Assembly (NCBI GenBank): GCA_031272445.1
Contig: JAISTT010000018.1
Span: forward strand, 1-64,000
Length of the DNA: 64,000 nucleotides
Reading direction: 5' to 3'
Source: Candidatus Endomicrobiellum mastotermitis
GTDB lineage: Bacteria > Elusimicrobiota > Endomicrobiia > Endomicrobiales > Endomicrobiaceae
The notes below the pieces were generated by a model, which saw nothing but the letters and a program-made list of their open reading frames with translations, made no database searches and was not told where the DNA came from. The first letter of the stretch is position 1; each line of letters starts with the position of its first letter. Positions 63,196-64,000 of the stretch are shown in pieces. The translations under genes were made by a program, and so were the position numbers.

Positions 63196-64000
63196 CACTC
63201 TTACGAACAGGAAAGAAGAATTTAAACCACAAAAAGGAAAGCTTGTTTCTATGTATGTGTGTGGTATAACTCCTTATGATAATATGCACTTGGGACATGC
63301 AAGAGCTTATGTAGTGTTTGACGTTATAAAAAGACATTTATTAAAAAGAGGCTATGAAGTAAAACATATACAAAATTTTACAGATGTTGACGATAAAATT
63401 ATTAAGAGATCACAAGAGCAAAACGTATGTCCTTCTGTGCTTGTCCAGGCTTATATAAAAGATTATTTTGAGCAGACTGACAGATTAAACATTTTAAAAG
63501 CTGAAAAGTATCCCTGTGTCACGCAGATGATAAAAGAAATAATTAGTTTTATTCTGGAACTTGTAAGTAAAGGTTTTGCCTATGAAGTAGGAGGAGATGT
63601 TTATTTTTCAGTTGAAAAATTTAAAGGTTATGGAAAGTTATCAAAAAGAAACCTTGAAGATTTAAAAATAGCGACAAGGATAGATGTAAGAAATGATAAA
63701 AAAAGATCAGCATTTGATTTCGTCTTGTGGAAAAAAATGAAAGAAGGAGAACCTCAGGATGTGATATGGGAAAGTCCATGGGGTAAGGGTCGCCCTGGCT
63801 GGCATATTGAGTGTTCAGTAATGTCGTCTGAATTACTTGACGAGACAATAGATATACATGGAGGAGGTCAAGACTTAATATTCCCTCATCATGAAAACGA
63901 GATTGCTCAGAGTGAAGCGAGGAACGGCAAACAATTTGTTAAGTATTGGATACATAACGGTTTTGTTACAATGAATAAAGAAAAGATGTCAAAATCGTTA
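63176..64000 (+). CDS. cysS: Cysteinyl-tRNA synthetase (cut by the window end)
   Basis: Missing from the ORF track because no stop lies in the window. From the ATG at 63176, inside ispF, 275 codons stay open to base 64000. [40 protein letters not shown] (first zinc Cys and HIGH-type site), [29 protein letters not shown] and [16 protein letters not shown] (remaining zinc ligands) are all present, and the KMSKS loop (KEKMSKSL) is reached at the last base. Full-length enzymes have about 460 residues. Confidence 0.95.
   Translation, partial: MTIKIYNTLTNRKEEFKPQKGKLVSMYVCGITPYDNMHLGHARAYVVFDVIKRHLLKRGYEVKHIQNFTDVDDKIIKRSQEQNVCPSVLVQAYIKDYFEQTDRLNILKAEKYPCVTQMIKEIISFILELVSKGFAYEVGGDVYFSVEKFKGYGKLSKRNLEDLKIATRIDVRNDKKRSAFDFVLWKKMKEGEPQDVIWESPWGKGRPGWHIECSVMSSELLDETIDIHGGGQDLIFPHHENEIAQSEARNGKQFVKYWIHNGFVTMNKEKMSKSL

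Overview
The window looks like the chromosome of a low-GC, host-restricted bacterium of the Elusimicrobia/Endomicrobium type (termite-gut flagellate endosymbionts). This is inferred from three things: the gene complement, the strong AT bias, and above all the mixture of intact housekeeping genes with many gene corpses. I could not run a search to confirm the taxon.

Layout. 0-8 kb: a decayed gene at the left edge, tRNA-Arg(ACG), two unrecognised small proteins, a NifU C-terminal-like Fe-S protein, aspartokinase, a 49-residue prepilin stub, a frameshifted type III glutamine synthetase (glnN) and an intact NSS-family symporter on the minus strand. 8-11 kb: rpmH-rnpA-yidD-yidC-(Jag_N only). 11-13.5 kb: tRNA-Ser(TGA) and a gene desert with decayed reading frames. 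13.5-16.2 kb: rpsP-khpA-rimM(short)-trmD-rplS-rnhB behind a consensus promoter. 17-24 kb: PHP protein, TPR protein, gcvH-gcvPA-gcvPB, rfaE2, thiD2, thiC. 25-30 kb: DUF4416 protein, gatC-corA-gatA-gatB. 30-32.9 kb: relics of a TolC-MacA-MacB-type efflux operon and two stacked hairpins. 33-39.4 kb: proB, pcrA/uvrD (minus), nitroreductase, argS. 39.7-40.8 kb: a DnaQ-type exonuclease relic, a small HTH protein and a two-repeat 83-residue protein. 40.9-46 kb: glmU-prs-rplY-pth, an MTHFR_C protein and metF. 47-52 kb: membrane pyrophosphatase, a membrane HExxH protein, a CTP-dependent lipid-kinase-like protein and a polysaccharide deacetylase. 53.3-60.7 kb (minus): ZIP transporter, membrane protein, short pyruvate kinase, RNase HI-type protein, rmuC, RecB-like nuclease, cardiolipin synthase. 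60.9-64 kb: aroE-ispD-ispF-cysS (cut by the window end).

Function. The intact genes serve translation, envelope assembly (yidC/yidD, glmU, rfaE2, cls, deacetylase), one-carbon and cofactor metabolism (gcv, metF, thiC/thiD2), isoprenoid and aromatic precursors, amino-acid synthesis (lysC, proB) and energy (pyk, hppA). The dead genes are nitrogen assimilation (glnN), efflux (macAB/tolC-like), pilus parts and an exonuclease. That pattern fits a nutritional symbiont losing environmental functions while keeping biosynthesis.

No clearly new system was found. The best second-look items are the two-repeat protein at 40.5 kb, the in-frame 72-bp duplication ending pyk, the RimM without its N-terminal domain, the stand-alone Jag_N, the prepilin stub, the membrane HExxH/lipid-kinase overlapping pair and the unusual pyrophosphatase.
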